A stretch of DNA of 64,000 nucleotides from the NCBI GenBank assembly GCA_016704465.1, contig JADJAD010000006.1, positions 248,001 through 312,000 of the forward strand, in the 5' to 3' direction. The notes beneath the pieces are model-generated. The model did no database searches, was not told the origin of the DNA, and saw only the letters and a list, made by a program, of their open reading frames with translations. Origin of the DNA: Gemmatimonadota bacterium. Lineage in GTDB: Bacteria; Gemmatimonadota; Gemmatimonadetes; Gemmatimonadales; Gemmatimonadaceae. The position numbers and the translations under genes are program-made. Of the stretch, positions 16,550 to 26,460 are shown piece after piece (the stretch's first letter is position 1; every line of letters begins with the position of its first letter).

Positions 16550-19012
16550 ATGCGCTCGCACCACCTGGCCCCCGCTCACGCGGTTCGAATCGGCGCTCGC
16601 TCCGCGGTGCCGACGATGCTGCGAACGTTGCTGCGAACGATGCTGCGGACGTTGCTGCGGACGTTGCTGCTGACGTGCGTCGCAGCTGCCGCCTTCGTCC
16701 TGGAGGCGCAGCCGCGCCCCGAACGATTCACCGCGTGGACTGCGCCGGTCTTCCCCGTCGCCGAGTACCGCGCCCGCCGGTCGGCGCTGCTCGAGCGCCT
16801 GCAGCCCGACGAGCTCCTGCTCGTGCCGAGCGGCGAGGGGACCAGCGGGGGCGAGACATTTCGACAGCTGGACGACTTCGAATACCTCGCCGGGCTAGAA
16901 ATCCCGCGGTCCATCCTCGCCATCGACGGTCGGACGCGGCGCGCCCTGCTCTTCGTTCCACACATGGATCCTCGCTTCGACAACAGCGGGCGACCGAACG
17001 ATTTTCCGGGACGCCCGCTCGCCAACGACCCAGCGCTCCGGGCGCTGAGCGGGGTGGACGTCGTGCATCCCGACAGTGCGCTCGACACGTACCTGCGCGA
17101 TGCGGTCACGCGCGGCACACGAGTGCTCGTCAACGCCGGCCGACTCCTGGGCACCGCCACGCCGTCGCTGTCACGATTTGGTGCGCCCACGCCGGGCGAG
17201 GGACTGGCAGCCGAGCTCCAGCGTTCGCACCCCGAGCTGGCGCTCGGCAACGCCTACCGACAGATCGCCGCCGTGCGCATGGTCAAGTCGGCGCGCGAAA
17301 TCTCGCTCATGCGCGAGGCGGCACGCGTGACCATGGTGGCGATCGCCCGAGGCGCCGCGCGGGTGCGTCCCGGGGTGGACGAACGCACCTTGACCGGGGC
17401 GTTCAGCGCCGACTGCATGGCCCTCGGCGCCCATCGCGACGCGTTCACCCCGATCATCAAGTCCGGGGAGAATTCACTCTGGCCGTGGCGCATCCTCGGC
17501 GCACACTACGATCGCCGCAATCGCGCCATGCTCGACGGAGAGCTGGTCATCTTCGATGTCGGGTGCGAGCGCGAGCACTACGTGAGCGACGTCGGGCGGA
17601 CCTTTCCGGTCGGTGCACGATTCGAACCGCGGCAGCGGGCGCTGGTCGAGATGATTCGGGGCATTTCCGACGCGGTCATCGCCGCCGCGCGACCGGGGAT
17701 CACGCTGTCGGAGCTGCAACGTGTGGCGACGACCGCCATCCCCGAGGCCGCTCGGCCCTTCATGCAGGCGCCACTCTACTTCGGCCACCACCTCGGGCTC
17801 GACACGGGCGACCCGTCGCTCGCCGACGCCGTGTTGGCGCCGGGCATGATCTTCACGGTCGAGCCCTGGTACTACAACCATGTTGAGGAGGTCGCCGCCT
17901 TTCTCGAGGACGAAATCCTCATCACTGCCGCGGGGAGCGAGAACCTGACGGCGGCGCTGCCGCGCGATGCCGACGGACTCGAGCACTTGCGTGCAGGAGG
18001 CGACACGGCGTGGCTGATGACCGACGCCATGCGCGGGCGCACGCGTGACGGCGTGCTCCAGTTCACGCTCGATCGGGCAACCGGGACCGTGTCCGCCTAC
18101 GACCTGCTCAACGGCGTCGATCTCGCGACCACGCCGACCTGCGCGATGCCACAGTCGGGCGCGTTGACGCCCGACGACGTGTCGTTCGTGGTGCGCTGCG
18201 CGGGCGGGGGTCGCGCGCTGCACGTCAACACGGCGTCATTCGCCGTATCTCCCGCGCCACGTCAGACGGTCCCTGCGCGTCGGTCCGTCTCGCCCAGGGG
18301 GCGCAAGAACGAGGTCGTGGTCGTCGGGATGATCCACGGGGCGCATCGCACCAGCACGCGCTACGGCACCACGGTGCTGCGCCGACTGCTCGAAGCCATG
18401 CGCCCCGACTTCGTCCTCACCGAGATCCCGCCCAACCGGCTCGACGACGCGCAGCGCGAGTTCGCCGCGACGGGGCAGATCGTCGAACCTCGCGTGGTGC
18501 GGTTCCCTGAATATGTGGACGTGCTCTTCCCCATGACGCGGTCCATGCGCTTCACGATCATCCCGACGGCGGGGTGGTCGCGGCCGATGGACGCCTTCCG
18601 GACGGCGGCGCTCAGGCGAATCGAGGGCGACACGTCGCGACGCGCAGAATGGCGGGAGTACGCCGACGCGAACCGGCGGGCGGATTCCGTGGTGACGGTG
18701 CGAGGCGCCGACGACCCGTACTTCATCAATTCCGCGGAGTACGACAGCATCCAGACCGTGGCGCACGAACCGTACAACCGGTTGTTCAACGCCGAACTTG
18801 GCCCGGGGGGATGGGACAACATCAACGAAGCGCACTTCGCCAACATCGCCCGCGCGCTGGATGCACACCGTGGCGAGGGGCGGCGCTTCGTGATCACCTA
18901 CGGCGCAGGGCATCTCGAGTGGTTCCGGCGTGCGCTTGCACGGCGCGATGACGTCACACTGCTCGACGTGGCGCCATTTCTCGAACGCATCGGGGCGGCG
19001 CGAGTCCCGTAG
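16550..19012 (+). CDS. Secreted M24 aminopeptidase P-like protein fused to a TraB/TIKI-like domain
   Basis: An 820-residue exported protein. The start at 16550 follows AGAGG; the signal peptide is unusual because it is built from TMLRTLLR repeats. Residues about 65-470 are an Xaa-Pro aminopeptidase: an N-terminal creatinase-like domain, then the M24 pita-bread fold with the expected metal ligands in IFDVG (about 335), YVSDVGRTF, FGHHLGLDTGD (about 410), FTVEPWYY (about 437) and FLEDEILI (about 453). From about residue 588 a second domain begins with VVVVGMIHGAH, then VLTEIPPNRL, and ends with VITYGAGHLEWFRRAL. The paired GxxH motifs (GMIH, GAGH) and the Glu are the signature of the TraB/ChaN/TIKI superfamily, whose members include metalloproteases and haem-binding proteins. 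The fusion suggests a periplasmic two-activity peptidase; this is inference. Confidence 0.8.
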   Translation: MRSHHLAPAHAVRIGARSAVPTMLRTLLRTMLRTLLRTLLLTCVAAAAFVLEAQPRPERFTAWTAPVFPVAEYRARRSALLERLQPDELLLVPSGEGTSGGETFRQLDDFEYLAGLEIPRSILAIDGRTRRALLFVPHMDPRFDNSGRPNDFPGRPLANDPALRALSGVDVVHPDSALDTYLRDAVTRGTRVLVNAGRLLGTATPSLSRFGAPTPGEGLAAELQRSHPELALGNAYRQIAAVRMVKSAREISLMREAARVTMVAIARGAARVRPGVDERTLTGAFSADCMALGAHRDAFTPIIKSGENSLWPWRILGAHYDRRNRAMLDGELVIFDVGCEREHYVSDVGRTFPVGARFEPRQRALVEMIRGISDAVIAAARPGITLSELQRVATTAIPEAARPFMQAPLYFGHHLGLDTGDPSLADAVLAPGMIFTVEPWYYNHVEEVAAFLEDEILITAAGSENLTAALPRDADGLEHLRAGGDTAWLMTDAMRGRTRDGVLQFTLDRATGTVSAYDLLNGVDLATTPTCAMPQSGALTPDDVSFVVRCAGGGRALHVNTASFAVSPAPRQTVPARRSVSPRGRKNEVVVVGMIHGAHRTSTRYGTTVLRRLLEAMRPDFVLTEIPPNRLDDAQREFAATGQIVEPRVVRFPEYVDVLFPMTRSMRFTIIPTAGWSRPMDAFRTAALRRIEGDTSRRAEWREYADANRRADSVVTVRGADDPYFINSAEYDSIQTVAHEPYNRLFNAELGPGGWDNINEAHFANIARALDAHRGEGRRFVITYGAGHLEWFRRALARRDDVTLLDVAPFLERIGAARVP
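16613..16672 (+). repeat. 12-base tandem repeat within a signal-peptide coding region, five copies
   Basis: Five successive units of ACG(A/T)TGCTGCG(A/G) cover 16613-16672, differing at only two positions apart from the last unit. Being a multiple of three, copy-number changes would alter the length of the hydrophobic N-terminus without breaking the frame. Confidence 0.85.
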
Positions 19013-19054
19013 CGGCGCGAGACGCCGCGCCTGGCGCCACTGCTCATGGTGCCC

Positions 19055-21508
19055 CTATGGCACCACGGTGAGCGACACGGTCATCGTCGCGGGGGTCAGC
19101 TGCCCCGGGGAGTGTGCGCGCACGGTTACGGTGGTCGTGCCGGCGCGCACGCCGCGGAGCAGACCCGTCGCGGAGATCGTCGCCACGCCGCTGTCCAGGA
19201 CCGTCCACGTCGTCGTGCGCCCCGTGGCCGAGAGTGGGACATTCGGTGCGGGTCCGTAGAGCGTAGCGCTCAGCTGGCGTGACGCGGCGACCGCGACGGT
19301 TGGACTCGCCGGAGCGATGACCACCGACGAGACCGGGGTCGAGGTGACGGAGACAGTCGCAAACCCCTCGTGCCCGTCGATCGTCGCGGTCAGGCGTGCC
19401 GATCCGGGAGCCAGTGCCGTCACGCGCCCCGTGAGGTCAACCGACGCCACCGATGGGGCGTCCGTACGCCAGCTCGCCGTGCGCCCCGAGATCGCCGCCC
19501 CAGTCGCGTCGAGCGGGGTAGCGGTGAGCTGGATCGCGCTCCCGATCGTCAGCGGCACGACCAGGGGCGACACGCTCACGCTCTGCACCGGCACGTCGGT
19601 CACGCCGATGGTGGCGCTCCCCGTCACGCCGTCGGTGGTAGCGGCGACCACCGCCGTCCCCGGTCCCACCGCCGTGACCTCGCCGAATGCGTCGACCGTG
19701 GCCACCGTGGGCGCGGACGTGCTCCAGGTGATGATGCGCCCGAGCGGCGACAGCGGGGCGCCCGTCGAGGTGGCCAGCTGCAATACGAGCGTCAGGGAAC
19801 GCCCCGAGTACAGCGCCGCGGTGGCCGGGGCGATCGTGACGCTCGCGGGCCGGACCGGCGTGACGGTGATCGACGCGGCGCCCACCACGCCATCGCTCGT
19901 CGCCGAGATGGTGACCGCCCCGGGGGCGATCGCCACCACGCGACCGGTGGACGAGACCGACGCGCGCGTGGGATGGCTCGTCGTCCACGTCGCCACCTTT
20001 CCGGCGACCACGCGTCCGCGGGTGTCGGTGATCTTGGCCGTCAACTGCAACGCCTTTCCCGACTCGACGCTGCGCGATACCGGAGTCACCGCCACCGTGG
20101 CCACCGCAATCGGCGAGACGATCACGGGGACGCTGGCGCGGGCCCCTTCGCTCGACGCCACGATGACCGCCGAACCCGAAGCGATCGCCGCCACGAGGCC
20201 GACCGAGTCCACCGTGGCGACCCCCGGGGCGCCCCCGATCCACGAGACAGGGCGACCGGTCAGCACATTCCCCTTTGCGTCGAGCAGCCTGACCGTCAGC
20301 CGCTGCGAGTCCCCTTCCAGCAGGGCGACATTGGCCGGCGTCACCTGAATGGAGGCCACCGGAATCGTCGCGACCGTGATGACGGCGGCGCCAGTCTTCC
20401 CCTCGACCGTGGCGGTGATGCGCGCCTGCCCGGTGGCGACCGCCGTGACGACCCCGGTAGTGGCATGGACGGTTGCGACCGTGGCGCGGTCGGTCGTCCA
20501 CGCGACCGCGCGCCCGTTGAGCACTGCACCGGACGCATCGGCCGCCCGAGCAACCAGCGTCGCCGTCTGCCCAACCGACAGCGACTGTGTGGTCGGACTC
20601 ACGGTGACCGACGCGACCGGGACCGCGGTCACGGTGATACGCGACGTCGCCGACCGCCCCTCACTTGTCGCCGTGATGGTCGCAGCTCCGGGAGCGATCG
20701 CGAGCACGGCGCCGGCAGAGGAGACGTTGGCCACGGCCGGAGCGCTCGAGGCCCACGACACGGCACGTCCGGTGAGCAACACGCCCGCCGAGTCACGCAT
20801 GGCGGCCGACAGGGTGCGCGCTCCTCCAACCACCAGCGAAACGGTGGCAGGTGCCACGACCACCGTGGCCACCGGCATCGGTTCCACCACCACCAGCGCC
20901 GTGCCGCTCGTCCCGCCCGCCGTTGCGGTGATCGTCGCCGTGCCCGCCGCCACTCCCGTGACCATCCCGGCCGCGCTCACGGTTGCGATACCGACACTCG
21001 CCGAACTCCAGGTGATGCTCCGGTCGACGAGCAGCCCTCCGGTCGCATCGCGGAGTTCCGGTGCGAGCGTGGTCGTCCTGCCGACCTTGATCGTCGATGT
21101 CGACGGCGACAGGCGCACCAGGGCCACGGCGCGCTCGGTCACGAACACCGGCACAGTGGCCGAGCGACCGCCGCTGCTCACGGCCACTTGTCCCTGGCCG
21201 GGGGCGAGAGCCGTCACCACACCGGACTGGCTCACCGATACGACGGTCGGATCGGACGACGACCAGAAGATCCGTCGGGAAAGCGACGCCCCGGCGGCAT
21301 CGAGCGCACGCGCCGTCAGGCTGCGGGAGTCATCGGTCACCAGCGCCAGCGACGCCGGCGATACCTCGATCCGCGCGACCGCCGCGCGCCCGGCGGTCGA
21401 CGCGTCGCCGCACGACCACAGGCTCAGGACCGTGAGGGCGCGAATCGCGCACACCGCGGCACGGCGCGGAGTGAATCGGGAGCGGCGCATACAACCGGAA
21501 CGGGACAT
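19055..21508 (-). CDS. Lipoprotein with nine BIG_2 immunoglobulin-like repeats
   Basis: An 817-residue exported protein. The ATG at 21508 precedes a signal peptide ending in SLWSC, a plausible lipobox (Cys about residue 32); an in-frame ATG at 21490 is an alternative. The rest consists of nine consecutive units of about 80-85 residues, each with the BIG_2 pattern: a V-x-(V/I)-(S/A)-P strand, LT...DA.G, a W-(T/S)-(S/T) strand, ATV...G.VTA and (A/T)G.A.I.AT. Such domains form rod-like extracellular stalks in surface lipoproteins. No enzymatic domain follows the repeats, so it could be a spacer or adhesin. The repetitive coding produces long antisense open frames here that are not genes. Confidence 0.85.
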   Translation of the reverse strand: MSRSGCMRRSRFTPRRAAVCAIRALTVLSLWSCGDASTAGRAAVARIEVSPASLALVTDDSRSLTARALDAAGASLSRRIFWSSSDPTVVSVSQSGVVTALAPGQGQVAVSSGGRSATVPVFVTERAVALVRLSPSTSTIKVGRTTTLAPELRDATGGLLVDRSITWSSASVGIATVSAAGMVTGVAAGTATITATAGGTSGTALVVVEPMPVATVVVAPATVSLVVGGARTLSAAMRDSAGVLLTGRAVSWASSAPAVANVSSAGAVLAIAPGAATITATSEGRSATSRITVTAVPVASVTVSPTTQSLSVGQTATLVARAADASGAVLNGRAVAWTTDRATVATVHATTGVVTAVATGQARITATVEGKTGAAVITVATIPVASIQVTPANVALLEGDSQRLTVRLLDAKGNVLTGRPVSWIGGAPGVATVDSVGLVAAIASGSAVIVASSEGARASVPVIVSPIAVATVAVTPVSRSVESGKALQLTAKITDTRGRVVAGKVATWTTSHPTRASVSSTGRVVAIAPGAVTISATSDGVVGAASITVTPVRPASVTIAPATAALYSGRSLTLVLQLATSTGAPLSPLGRIITWSTSAPTVATVDAFGEVTAVGPGTAVVAATTDGVTGSATIGVTDVPVQSVSVSPLVVPLTIGSAIQLTATPLDATGAAISGRTASWRTDAPSVASVDLTGRVTALAPGSARLTATIDGHEGFATVSVTSTPVSSVVIAPASPTVAVAASRQLSATLYGPAPNVPLSATGRTTTWTVLDSGVATISATGLLRGVRAGTTTVTVRAHSPGQLTPATMTVSLTVVP

Positions 21509-21823
21509 GGGAACGAACCGAAAAAAGAATGCGACCGGTGGACCCGACGTGCAAGGGGATCCGGACGCGCAGCCGTGCTCAGCGGCCATCGCACACGCGC
21601 AGCCTCGCCAGGCGCTGCCACCGACCACGACCGTCACCAACGATCCACGCATCCTGCCGACGTCGCGTGCTGGCGTGTCCGGCCGCGCGGTGTGAATCTA
21701 TCTGCATGGACGGGGGCGGGTCGGCAGCACCCGGACCCTCGCCTGCAACGTTGTCGTGGCGCAAGTCGCCGGGCGGTCCGCCCGGCGCATCCGTCGACCA
21801 GTACCTTCAGACAGGAAAATGGC

Positions 21824-22133
21824 ATGCCTAACGCCAAGGGAACCGCCACCAATCCGTGGACGCTCAAGACCCCGCCGGGCACGTCGGAGTTCACGATGCA
21901 CCGTGCCACCATCGATGGGACCGACATGCTCGTCTGCACCGTGGGCAAGACGGTGCTGTGGTACGAGCATCGCTGCCTTGCCGACCTGCACGCGATGCTC
22001 ACGAAGCACGGCGACTGGATGGAGCTCGGCTCGGCCGACGAGCAGTGGCATGTACCTCCCCCCGTTGATGGAGGAACTCGGGCTGGCAGAGGTCGAGCAC
22101 AACCCGCGCGGGAATCGAATGCGCGCCGTCTGA
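21824..22133 (+). pseudogene. Damaged small conserved gene (internal deletion and frameshift)
   Basis: The ATG at 21824 follows AGGA and opens a convincing small protein (PNAKGTATNPWTLKTPPGTS, then LVCTVGKTVLWYEHRCLADL and KHGDWMELGSADEQ). At about 22047 this frame becomes non-coding, while the +1 frame continues with MYLPPLMEELGLAEVEHNPR and stops at 22131-22133. From memory, proteins of this type are longer (about 130 residues) with a Trp/Gly-rich block between the two parts, so I infer loss of a block of roughly 30-40 codons that also shifted the frame. Only the frame change is directly visible. Function of the family is unknown. Confidence 0.6.
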
Positions 22134-22197
22134 GCGACGGCGTGTTCTCACCCGGCGCGAGACCGCCGGCGCGTCGCCGCGTCCAGCAGTCCGACCC

Positions 22198-24789
22198 TCA
22201 CGGCTTCGCGGCCCGCACGGAATCGGCCAGCAGCGCGTCGGCCCGGGCGCTGTCGCCGGCACGCTGGTAAAACGCCGCCAGCCGCCCCAGCGCGGCCTGT
22301 GCTCCCATGCTCGCCCGACCGAGCCCCTCCACCGCCATCCGGTGAGCCAGTTCCATCTGTTCGGCCGCGCGATCGTGCGAGCCGCGTGCTTCCAACAGCC
22401 GCCCGCGCTCGCTCACGATCGGAATTTCTGCGGCGGTCCGCGCGACGCCCGTCAGCTGCGGCAGGTAGCCCTCCGCCTTGCGCAGCGCGGCCGCCGCGTC
22501 ACCAAGGCGTCCCTCCCGAGTGGCGATCGCCGCCAGCTCGCGATAAAGACCAGACCAGTCGCCTGGAACAGGCGTCGAAATGCCTGACAGCATTCGTAAC
22601 GCCGAGTCGGCCATGCGCCGCGCATCGGCAAGGTGACCGAGTGAGATGAGATCGTCGACCAATCGATGCTGGATCCGCGCCTCGGTCAGCGTTCCCTCGC
22701 CGTATGCCGCGCGCACGTCCGCAAGCGCACGACGCTTGTGCTCCGCAGCCTCGGCGAACTCCCCCTGCCGACTCTTCAGCATCCCCCAGTTGACCAACAC
22801 CACGGCCCGTTCACCGCGCGCACGCACCGAATCTTCCGCGTACGCCTGCATGGACCGTCCGAACGCCGAGTCGGCGCTGGCAAACCGCCCCTGGTTGGTG
22901 AGTGTCATGGCCAACGCCCCGACGATCAGGCCGCGCATGGCGTGTCGCGGCGGCTGCTCGGCAAGGATCCGGTGTTCCGCGCTGCGCAGGAGTTGCTCGC
23001 CTTCGGCAAGCTGGTTCAGCGCAACGCCCAGCATCTGGCCGAGCGAGCCTTCGACATCCGTCAACTCACTATCGGGGACGGCGGGCAAGGCTAGATAGCG
23101 GGCGCGCGCGTCGCGAAAGCGTGCCACGGACTCGTCGGCACGCCCCATGTCCTGGAGCGTCACGCCGGCAAAGTGCACATCGCGGGCAACCTCCAGCGAC
23201 GCATCGCCGACGGTCGCGGTGTGCAGCAGCTTGGCCGAGTCCTGCAGCATGAGGGCGAGCTCGTGCCGGCCGAAGGCGCGATAGGCATTGGCCATCGACC
23301 AATAGAGGTCGGCGCGTGTGCGCGGCTCGCGCGACAGGTCATGTACCACCCGCGACCGCGTGGAGTCGAGGACCTCCAGCAGCCCCACGTCTCGGCGACC
23401 GGTGCGCACGCTCGAGTAGTGCGACGGATCGGCGGCGCCGACCACCGCGGAGAGAAACTGCGTGACGCGCGTTGCACGCGCCGCCTCCTCGCGGGCAATG
23501 CTGGCCTGGCGTAGCGCCAGCGTTGTGCCTGCCATGAGCGAAATCATCGCGATCGAGGTCCCGGCCACAACCGCGCGCCGGCGCTTGACGAAGGAGGCGA
23601 CGCGATAGCCCACCGTGTCGGGGCGGGCCGAGACGGGGAGCCCCTTCAGGTATCGATGGAGATCCTCGGACAGGGCCTCGATGCTGGCGTAGCGACGCTC
23701 CGGTTCCTTGCGCAACGCCATCATCACGATCGCGTCGAGTTCGCCGCGCAACTTGCGATGCAACGCGCCCGCATCAGCAAGGCCCGACGACCGCGCGTGA
23801 CTGTCAGTTGCCACGACGCTCGGGAGCGGCGGGACAAACTCGGCGAGCGTCGCGCGCACCGCCGATGCGGGGAGCGCATCGACGTTGTACGGCGCCACTC
23901 CGGCGAGCAGGCGGTAGAGCACCACCCCCGCCGAGTAGACGTCGGTGGCCGTCGTGATGTCGTCGCCGCGTGCCTGTTCGGGCGACGCGTACGCGCTCGT
24001 GAGCGGGACCAGTCCGTCGCGCGTCACGCCGTCGTCGTCGGCCGCATCGGGGAGGACGAGCTTGGCGATCCCGAAGTCGAGGAGCTTCACCACCCCGTCG
24101 CGCGAGACCATGATGTTGCTCGGCTTCAGGTCCCGGTGAATGACGAGCTTGCGATGCGCGAACTGGATCGCCGCGCACGCCTGGCGAAAGAGGTCGAGGC
24201 GCTGGTCCACCGTGAGGCGCTGCGCCGTACAGTGTCGATCGAGCGGCTCGCCATCGACAAACTCCATCACCAGGTACGGGAGGCCATGTTCGGTCGTCCC
24301 GCCGTCCAGCAGGGTGGCGATGTTGGGGTGCTGCAGCCGAGCCAGGATCTGTCGTTCGCGAATGAGGCGACGGGTGAGCGTCGGGTCGGCCAGCCCGCGC
24401 CCCAGCGTCTTGATGGCGACGCGCCCCTCGTAGGTCTCGTCGTCGCGCACCGCCTCGTACACGGCGCCCATTCCTCCCTCGCCCACCTTGCGCGTGACGA
24501 CGTACGCCCCGAGCCGGGTCTGCGGTGCCAGGGGATCGGAGAACCAGGCGCCCGCGGCGCGCATCGCGTCGCCCGCCAGCTGCCGCGCCCCCGATTCTTC
24601 CCACTCATCGCTCGCGCGATCGAGCGCACTCAGCAGGCTCTCGACCTCCTCGCGCAGCGCGCGGTCGCCCGCGCAATGGCGATCGAGCATCGCCCCGCGC
24701 TCGTCCGGTGGCGTGGTCAGCGCCTCGTCGAAGAGGTCCCGGACGGCGCGGAAGCGCTCCGGCGACAGTTGTGGTCGCGAGTCGGTCAT
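22198..24789 (-). CDS. Membrane Ser/Thr protein kinase with TPR-like C-terminal region
   Basis: An 863-residue Hanks-type kinase. After an N-terminal helical segment typical of this subgroup (RFRAVRDLFDEAL, REEVESLLSAL), the kinase domain has the Gly-rich loop VGEGGMGAVYEA, the ATP-binding Lys in VAIKTL (about 126), the catalytic loop VIHRDLKPSNIMV (about 216), DFGIAK (about 238) and the activation-segment end SPEQARG. A single membrane helix (TSIAMISLMAGTTLAL, about 410) follows. The extracytoplasmic part of about 430 residues is helical and repetitive (LYWSMANAYRAFGRHELAL, AMTLTNQGRFASADSAF), consistent with TPRs. All catalytic residues are present. It is likely a transmembrane sensor kinase; signal unknown. 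The ATG at 24789 is preceded only by a weak AGGGCGG. Confidence 0.88.
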   Translation of the reverse strand: MTDSRPQLSPERFRAVRDLFDEALTTPPDERGAMLDRHCAGDRALREEVESLLSALDRASDEWEESGARQLAGDAMRAAGAWFSDPLAPQTRLGAYVVTRKVGEGGMGAVYEAVRDDETYEGRVAIKTLGRGLADPTLTRRLIRERQILARLQHPNIATLLDGGTTEHGLPYLVMEFVDGEPLDRHCTAQRLTVDQRLDLFRQACAAIQFAHRKLVIHRDLKPSNIMVSRDGVVKLLDFGIAKLVLPDAADDDGVTRDGLVPLTSAYASPEQARGDDITTATDVYSAGVVLYRLLAGVAPYNVDALPASAVRATLAEFVPPLPSVVATDSHARSSGLADAGALHRKLRGELDAIVMMALRKEPERRYASIEALSEDLHRYLKGLPVSARPDTVGYRVASFVKRRRAVVAGTSIAMISLMAGTTLALRQASIAREEAARATRVTQFLSAVVGAADPSHYSSVRTGRRDVGLLEVLDSTRSRVVHDLSREPRTRADLYWSMANAYRAFGRHELALMLQDSAKLLHTATVGDASLEVARDVHFAGVTLQDMGRADESVARFRDARARYLALPAVPDSELTDVEGSLGQMLGVALNQLAEGEQLLRSAEHRILAEQPPRHAMRGLIVGALAMTLTNQGRFASADSAFGRSMQAYAEDSVRARGERAVVLVNWGMLKSRQGEFAEAAEHKRRALADVRAAYGEGTLTEARIQHRLVDDLISLGHLADARRMADSALRMLSGISTPVPGDWSGLYRELAAIATREGRLGDAAAALRKAEGYLPQLTGVARTAAEIPIVSERGRLLEARGSHDRAAEQMELAHRMAVEGLGRASMGAQAALGRLAAFYQRAGDSARADALLADSVRAAKP

Positions 24790-24869
24790 GCCGCCCTGGC
24801 TGATCCTGCGTCCTGCAAGGTTCCGGGGACCATCCTGCTCGCGGCCACCGTGTCCACGTGCCGCCTCGC

Positions 24870-26380
24870 CTAACGCTGCCCGAGCAGGCGGGCCTCGATT
24901 GTCTCGGCCATCGCACCGGCATCGACCGCGGCAACATCCGTCAGGATGATGATCGACACGTGTTGCTCCGGGATGCGCACCCAGGCGCCCTGCCGACCGC
25001 CGTCTGCGGCAAACACGCGATAGCGCGTCGTCCCGGCGACTCGATCCATTTGCCATCCCCTGGAGCCGTCGATCGGCGCGCGCGCGGCCCCACCCTGCGC
25101 ACTGGCACTGCGGCTGTACGTCGGCGGATGCTCCAGGCCGAGCGACACCCGGTAGAGCTCATCGACGCTCGACCGCACCTCACCGCCCTCGGTGACCGTG
25201 GTCCGGCGCAGCCCCACGGGCGAGCCGGCCCGTTGCGAGAGGCAGCGGCGTAGCGGCGACAGCGCGGCCGCGCTGTCGCCGCCGCCCGCAGTCGTCGGCG
25301 TGTCGGGGAGCTGGTCGCAGATCGACCGGAACACCGAGGACATCTCCCCGAGCGAGAACAGCGGCACCGTCGTGGTGGGCATGTATCGCGCTTGCGGGGG
25401 AACGCCGAACGATCGATTGGCGATGACCTTTCCCTGCCGCGCGACCAGCACCGTCGCCTGGCCGGCGCCCGCAGCGGAGAACCGGGCGAAGAGGCTGTCG
25501 ACAAAGGCCGGCGTCACGCCGCTACCATCGCCCGCCCGCGCCATGATGCGACGCGCCCCCAGGTCGTACACATCCCCCGGCTGCAGCGTCAGGAACGGCT
25601 TCCCGTCGTCGTTGGGATCGGTGCCATTGTAGACAAAGCCCTTGCTGCGCCCGACGATGGTCCCGGTGTCGCCGCGGATCACCCACGCCGTCCCCTCGTC
25701 CTCGGAAATGCCGAGCAGCTGCGGATACCGGGTGATGATCGAGTCGGCCAGGTCGGGCAGGCGTTCACGCGCGACGACGTGCTGGTCGACCCCGACGCCC
25801 CGCAGGTAGGCGAACCCTTTCTGGTAGCCGGGATGGTCCATGATCATGTTGTTGTTGGACGGGGCGCCGCGCACGAGGAAGTCGCCAAGGATCGACGCCC
25901 CGGCCGACGAACCGCCCACCACGCCTCCGCGCGCCAGCACCTCGTTGAAGGCGCCTCGGTTTTGGTGCCCGCATAGGCATCCACCAGCCGGAACTGACGC
26001 CCTCCCTCGAACCAGATCCCTCCCGCCTGCCGGATGACGGCGACAAACGAGTCGCTGTCGGCGACACGCCGGTCCTTCGTGAACAGTGTGCGGATGTTAC
26101 GGGCGCCGGCCGCCTTCCAGCCGCGTGAATTCGGCCCGTCCACCGGATAGGCGTCGGCGCCCCCGGCGTTAGGCACGGTGAGGATGAGGGCATCGGGTCC
26201 GCCGGCTGCGTCGATGAACGCCCGGTAGATCTCCGGTCCCATCGAGCCCCCGCCCACCACGATGATGGTACCGCGTGGGGGGCCGACGCGAGGTACGCCA
26301 GGTGTCTGGGCCGCTCCCTGCACCGAGAGCACGGCGGGCATCAGGACAGCGGCGGCGAGGACGAGCGCGGCGAGTCGCAT
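24870..26380 (-). pseudogene. Cyanophycinase-like S51 peptidase with beta-lactamase-like tail, frameshifted
   Basis: Two frames make one roughly 500-residue exported protein. The N-terminal part (26380 to about 25957) has a signal peptide and the start of the cyanophycinase fold (RGTIIVVGGGSMGPEIYRAF, GGIWFEGGRQFRLVDAYAGT). The second part (about 25955 to 24870) carries the nucleophile elbow VVGGSSAGAS and the VDQHVVARERLPDL and LGISEDEGTAWVI segments of cyanophycinases. From about 25500 a second domain resembling serine beta-lactamase/DD-peptidase strands follows (ATVLVARQGKVIANRSFG, TVPLFSLGEMSSVF), but without a clear SxxK. One base is missing around 25953-25957: adding it restores TKTEGAFNEVLARGG. 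Recent mutation or consensus error are both possible. A secreted peptidase role is likely; substrate unknown. Confidence 0.8.
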
Positions 26381-26460
26381 GGGCACGGACGGGAGAGGGG
26401 AACGGGAGAAGCTACGCGCCCGGCGGCAGGCTGCCAGCCGGGGTGACGCCGGACCGCCGC

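Noticed and set aside
19370..22270. 966-codon open frame on the plus strand
   Set aside because: It is antisense to the BIG_2 lipoprotein, Arg/Asp/Gly-rich without domains. Only its last part (from 21824) coincides with a real small gene.
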